Below are positions 61,319 to 64,000 of a stretch of DNA of 64,000 nt, in pieces (within the stretch, counting starts at the first letter, position 1; every line of letters begins with the position of its first letter). This DNA comes from Phototrophicus methaneseepsis (GTDB taxonomy: Bacteria; Chloroflexota; Anaerolineae; Aggregatilineales; Phototrophicaceae): contig NZ_CP062983.1 of NCBI RefSeq assembly GCF_015500095.1, forward strand, positions 4,712,001-4,776,000, written 5' to 3'. The position numbers were made by a program, and so were the translations under genes. Under the pieces are notes generated by a model that saw nothing but the letters and a program-made list of their open reading frames with translations, did no database searches and was not told the DNA's origin.

Positions 61319-62587
61319 ATGAGAAGACAACACATAGTTTTGTCCATGTGGCTTTGCACAATCGTGATACTACTAACCAGTTTGGGGATACTCACAAGCG
61401 CCCAAGATTGGTCTCTTCGCGGGGCAGAAGTTCGATCACTTGATTATAGTCCTGATGGCAACTATCTAGCTATCGGTGGTGGACCCTTTGCGTGTGTTCC
61501 ACCAGATGAGGGCATAGATATCAGCCCATTTGCCATACGAATTATCGATACACAAACGGGAGCTATCCTCCACGCCCTTGAGGCCCATCATTGCGCTGTA
61601 AGTGCTATAAGTTGGAGTCCTGATGGCAGTCAGTTAGCCAGCACAGGCGATGATGGCAGAATCTATATATGGAATGCTACAACAAACCAAATCACAGCGA
61701 CAATTTACGGAAGTGATCAACGACCGACAGCAGGCATTGTTTGGCATCCTGATGGTAATATGGTTGCTGGATTTAGTCCTACTGCTCAAGGCGTTTATAT
61801 ATGGAATACAACGACTAGCGAAATTGTAGCTAGATTGCAGCATAACAATAATCAGGGTTTGATTGAAACTATAGCATGGCGTCCTGATGGGACACAAATC
61901 GCAGCAGCAGATCAGAGCGGGTTTTTGCACATTTGGGATATAACAAATGTCCTGACCACTGGAAATGGTGTGCTGCTAAATAGCTATCCTGACTTACCAG
62001 CCGCCTCATTTGCATGGCGTGAAGATGGTCTTCTGGCCGTAGGTTTACTTGAAATCCTGATCGTTAACCCAGATACCGGAAATATCGTGAATCAACTCAG
62101 TGGACATAGTAATGCCATAATCACTTTAGCGTGGCATCCCGATGGGATACGGTTAGCTAGTGGTGGCTTGGATGGGATGGTACGCGTCTGGGACACCTCA
62201 ACCAACACACTTATAACGTCTTTTGATTATGGTCCTTACGTAAGAGCTGTAACATGGAGCCCAGATGGCAACACCCTGGCATATGGAGGTGATGCAGGGG
62301 AAGATGTAACGATACACCAGTTGCCAACTGCTCATGCTGGCCCAGACCAGACGATAACAGACACAGATGGTAGCAGCGAGGAAATCGTTACTCTCGACGG
62401 TTCTAGTAGCAGCGATTCAGATGGGACAGTTGCAAGCTACAGGTGGACTGAAGATGATGTAGAGATTACCACAAGCGTTAGCCCACAAGTGGAGCTTGCT
62501 GTTGGCATTCATACCATCATGCTGACTGTAACAGACAATGATGGTTTGACAGACACCGACACAGTTACAATCACTGTTTTTGAATGA
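61319..62587 (+). CDS. Secreted WD40 beta-propeller protein with PKD domain
   Basis: A 422-aa exported protein. The signal peptide (RRQHIVLSMWLCTIVILLTS, cleavage near TSAQ) is followed by about seven canonical WD40 blades: VRSLDYSPDGNYLAIGGG, VSAISWSPDGSQLASTGDDG with IYIWNATT, LAWHPDGIRLASGGLDG with VRVWDTST, and VTWSPDGNTLAYGGDAG. A C-terminal PKD domain follows (AHAGPDQTITDTDGSSEE to TVTDNDGLTDTDTVTITV). This is the best-preserved gene of the array. Such proteins are probably surface or periplasmic scaffolds; the partner is unknown. After its stop the same frame stays open into the next gene (see the 62711 entry). Confidence 0.88.
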   Translation: MRRQHIVLSMWLCTIVILLTSLGILTSAQDWSLRGAEVRSLDYSPDGNYLAIGGGPFACVPPDEGIDISPFAIRIIDTQTGAILHALEAHHCAVSAISWSPDGSQLASTGDDGRIYIWNATTNQITATIYGSDQRPTAGIVWHPDGNMVAGFSPTAQGVYIWNTTTSEIVARLQHNNNQGLIETIAWRPDGTQIAAADQSGFLHIWDITNVLTTGNGVLLNSYPDLPAASFAWREDGLLAVGLLEILIVNPDTGNIVNQLSGHSNAIITLAWHPDGIRLASGGLDGMVRVWDTSTNTLITSFDYGPYVRAVTWSPDGNTLAYGGDAGEDVTIHQLPTAHAGPDQTITDTDGSSEEIVTLDGSSSSDSDGTVASYRWTEDDVEITTSVSPQVELAVGIHTIMLTVTDNDGLTDTDTVTITVFE

Positions 62588-62669
62588 TCCTACTCTACCA
62601 ATCAAAGTAAGTGGGCTTTCCGAGCTGAAGATGAGGCTAATTATCCCCAGTTAATCCAGGAGAAAGATA

Positions 62670-62711
62670 ATGATCTATATGGATCACAAAATCATGGAGC
62701 AACTGCCCTGA
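62670..62711 (+). CDS. Possible 13-residue leader ORF overlapping the next start
   Basis: ATG 62670 is preceded by the strongest ribosome site of the array (AGGAG, 62658-62662) and ends with TGA 62709-62711, sharing one base with ATG 62711. It could couple translation into the next gene. It could equally be chance; the peptide has no recognisable features. Confidence 0.3.
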   Translation: MIYMDHKIMEQLP

Positions 62712-64000
62712 TGGCAAAAACAACGATTACCCACGAGAAAAATCTGTTCATGAGGCCCTGCCCAAAGCAAATACGATTTTCAGGTTATCTCCGCTTGTTT
62801 CTCTTTATGTTTGTCGTATTTACATCTACTCAGTTCAAAGTGAATGGGCAGACGGGCATAAAGATTGGCGTGGTTGCAGATATTGCCTATAGCCCTGATG
62901 GAAGCAAAATTGCTATCGCTGCTGGATCCCCAATCTGCAGTGACAATTCAGAACATTTCATCAAAATCATTGACTCAGAATCACAAATTGAGCTTCAAAG
63001 CCTACAAGGTCATACTTGTCCTATTCTATCCGTAGCCTGGAGCCCTGATGGCACAAAATTAGCCAGTACGGGCCAGGACAATAAAATTCTCATTTGGGAT
63101 ATTGCTACAGGGCAATCGATATTGGTTATGACACATGCTAATTCTTTTGGTCAGTTTTCACTCGATTGGAGCCCAGATGGAACCAGATTAGTAAGTCTAA
63201 TTGAAGGTGGGCGTAGAGTTGATGTGTGGGATATGTCAACTGAACAATATCTTTCATATCTTGAAGGACATGAAGATTCCGTTAACGATATAGAGTGGAG
63301 TCCAAGTGGGAATCAATTAGCAAGTGGTTCATCCGATAGAACAATTCGAATCTGGGATTTTGCGACGCGTACAACAATTATGTCTCTCAGTGAGCATACA
63401 GCATCTGTAATTGCAGTTGGATGGAGCCCAGATGGTAGTAAAATCGCGAGTGGTGGTGCTGACAACACACTTCGAATATGGGATGCTTCGACTGGGCAAC
63501 CTTTAACTGTATTTAGTAGCTCTACTCCAATTATGGCACTTAGCTGGAGCAATGATAGTAGTAGAGTAGCTAGTGCTAATGGCGATGGCAATATTCAAGT
63601 TATACACCTTCTCCCAGAACCAACAATCGACACACTACAAACAGGTTTAGGACCATTACTAGATGTTGAGTGGAATCCACAGAATAGTGATGAATTTGCC
63701 TATTTTGGTAGAGATACAGGTAGAGACAGTGGAGCACAGGGAGTTTTATTTGATCAACTTAGTATTCCTGTCGCTAACGCTAGCCAGGACCAAACGATAA
63801 CAGATACAGATAATGACGGTTCAGAATTGGTTTCTCTTGAAGGCTCTAGTAGCAGTGATTCTGATGGCACTATCGTCGATTACGTCTGGACTGAAGATGA
63901 TGTAGAGATTGCCACAGGCGTTAGCCCACAAGTTGAGCTTGCTGTTGGAATCCATAGCATCGTGCTGACTGTAACAGACAATGATGGTTTGACAGATACC
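62711..64000 (+). CDS. Secreted WD40 beta-propeller protein with PKD domain (3' partial)
   Basis: The frame runs open for 430 codons to the window edge. ATG 62711 or ATG 62750 starts a signal-like segment (FSGYLRLFLFMFVVFTSTQ, possible cleavage near VNGQ). At least six WD40 blades follow: VADIAYSPDGSKIAIAAG, LSVAWSPDGTKLASTGQDN with ILIWDIAT, NDIEWSPSGNQLASGSSDR with IRIWDFAT, and VGWSPDGSKIASGGADN. A PKD domain follows (SSSSDSDGTIVDYVWTED to TVTDNDGLTDT), cut by the edge. The frame is also open upstream to the stop of the 61319 gene, so the two genes may derive from one longer reading frame. It is closely related to the 61319 product. Confidence 0.87.
   Translation, partial: MAKTTITHEKNLFMRPCPKQIRFSGYLRLFLFMFVVFTSTQFKVNGQTGIKIGVVADIAYSPDGSKIAIAAGSPICSDNSEHFIKIIDSESQIELQSLQGHTCPILSVAWSPDGTKLASTGQDNKILIWDIATGQSILVMTHANSFGQFSLDWSPDGTRLVSLIEGGRRVDVWDMSTEQYLSYLEGHEDSVNDIEWSPSGNQLASGSSDRTIRIWDFATRTTIMSLSEHTASVIAVGWSPDGSKIASGGADNTLRIWDASTGQPLTVFSSSTPIMALSWSNDSSRVASANGDGNIQVIHLLPEPTIDTLQTGLGPLLDVEWNPQNSDEFAYFGRDTGRDSGAQGVLFDQLSIPVANASQDQTITDTDNDGSELVSLEGSSSSDSDGTIVDYVWTEDDVEIATGVSPQVELAVGIHSIVLTVTDNDGLTDT

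Overview
The window reads as chromosome of a free-living heterotrophic bacterium, most likely Chloroflexota (Anaerolineae-like). This is an inference from style: signal peptides ending in A-Q, Thr/Pro-rich stalks, a LysM/SAF membrane protein paired with an ECF sigma factor, many sugar ABC binding proteins, and secreted beta-propeller proteins with PKD domains. No rRNA or tRNA gene and no CRISPR array was found.

Bases 1-16,000 are mostly housekeeping. In order: the end of an HdrD-like Fe-S protein; a 2-oxoacid dehydrogenase operon (E1 alpha, E1 beta, E2) with its E3 (lpdA) nearby on the other strand; two paralogous secreted proteins with low-complexity tails; an ECF sigma factor overlapping a membrane LysM/SAF protein; a polytopic membrane protein; a SpoU rRNA methyltransferase; and the infC-rpmI-rplT operon, whose infC appears to start at AUU.

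Bases 16,000-41,300 are built around nutrient uptake. A LacI regulator, a GH106-like glycosidase and a secreted propeller protein lie divergent from a sugar ABC importer with a YesL-like protein. A peptide-type importer follows; its second permease carries about 310 extra residues made of repeats. Next come a ROK kinase and NanE (amino-sugar catabolism), then an ArsR-like regulator divergent from a second sugar importer with a GH51-like arabinofuranosidase. No importer ATPase gene is present, so a shared ATPase encoded elsewhere is likely.

Bases 41,300-45,000 hold a VTC-type polyphosphate polymerase, a DUF4956 membrane protein and a secreted Cthe_2159-like beta-helix protein. Bases 45,000-50,700 are a visibly AT-richer surface-polysaccharide cluster (FkbM methyltransferase, two glycosyltransferases, ligase/polymerase, flippase).

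Bases 51,300-64,000 are a decaying, duplicating array of secreted beta-propeller/PKD genes. It contains premature stops, a frameshifted copy, a near-identical direct repeat 1,231 bp apart, and one gene split by two inverted 1,128-bp IS3-family copies. Removing each IS plus one 3-bp target duplication restores a single 551-codon reading frame. The last gene runs off the window.
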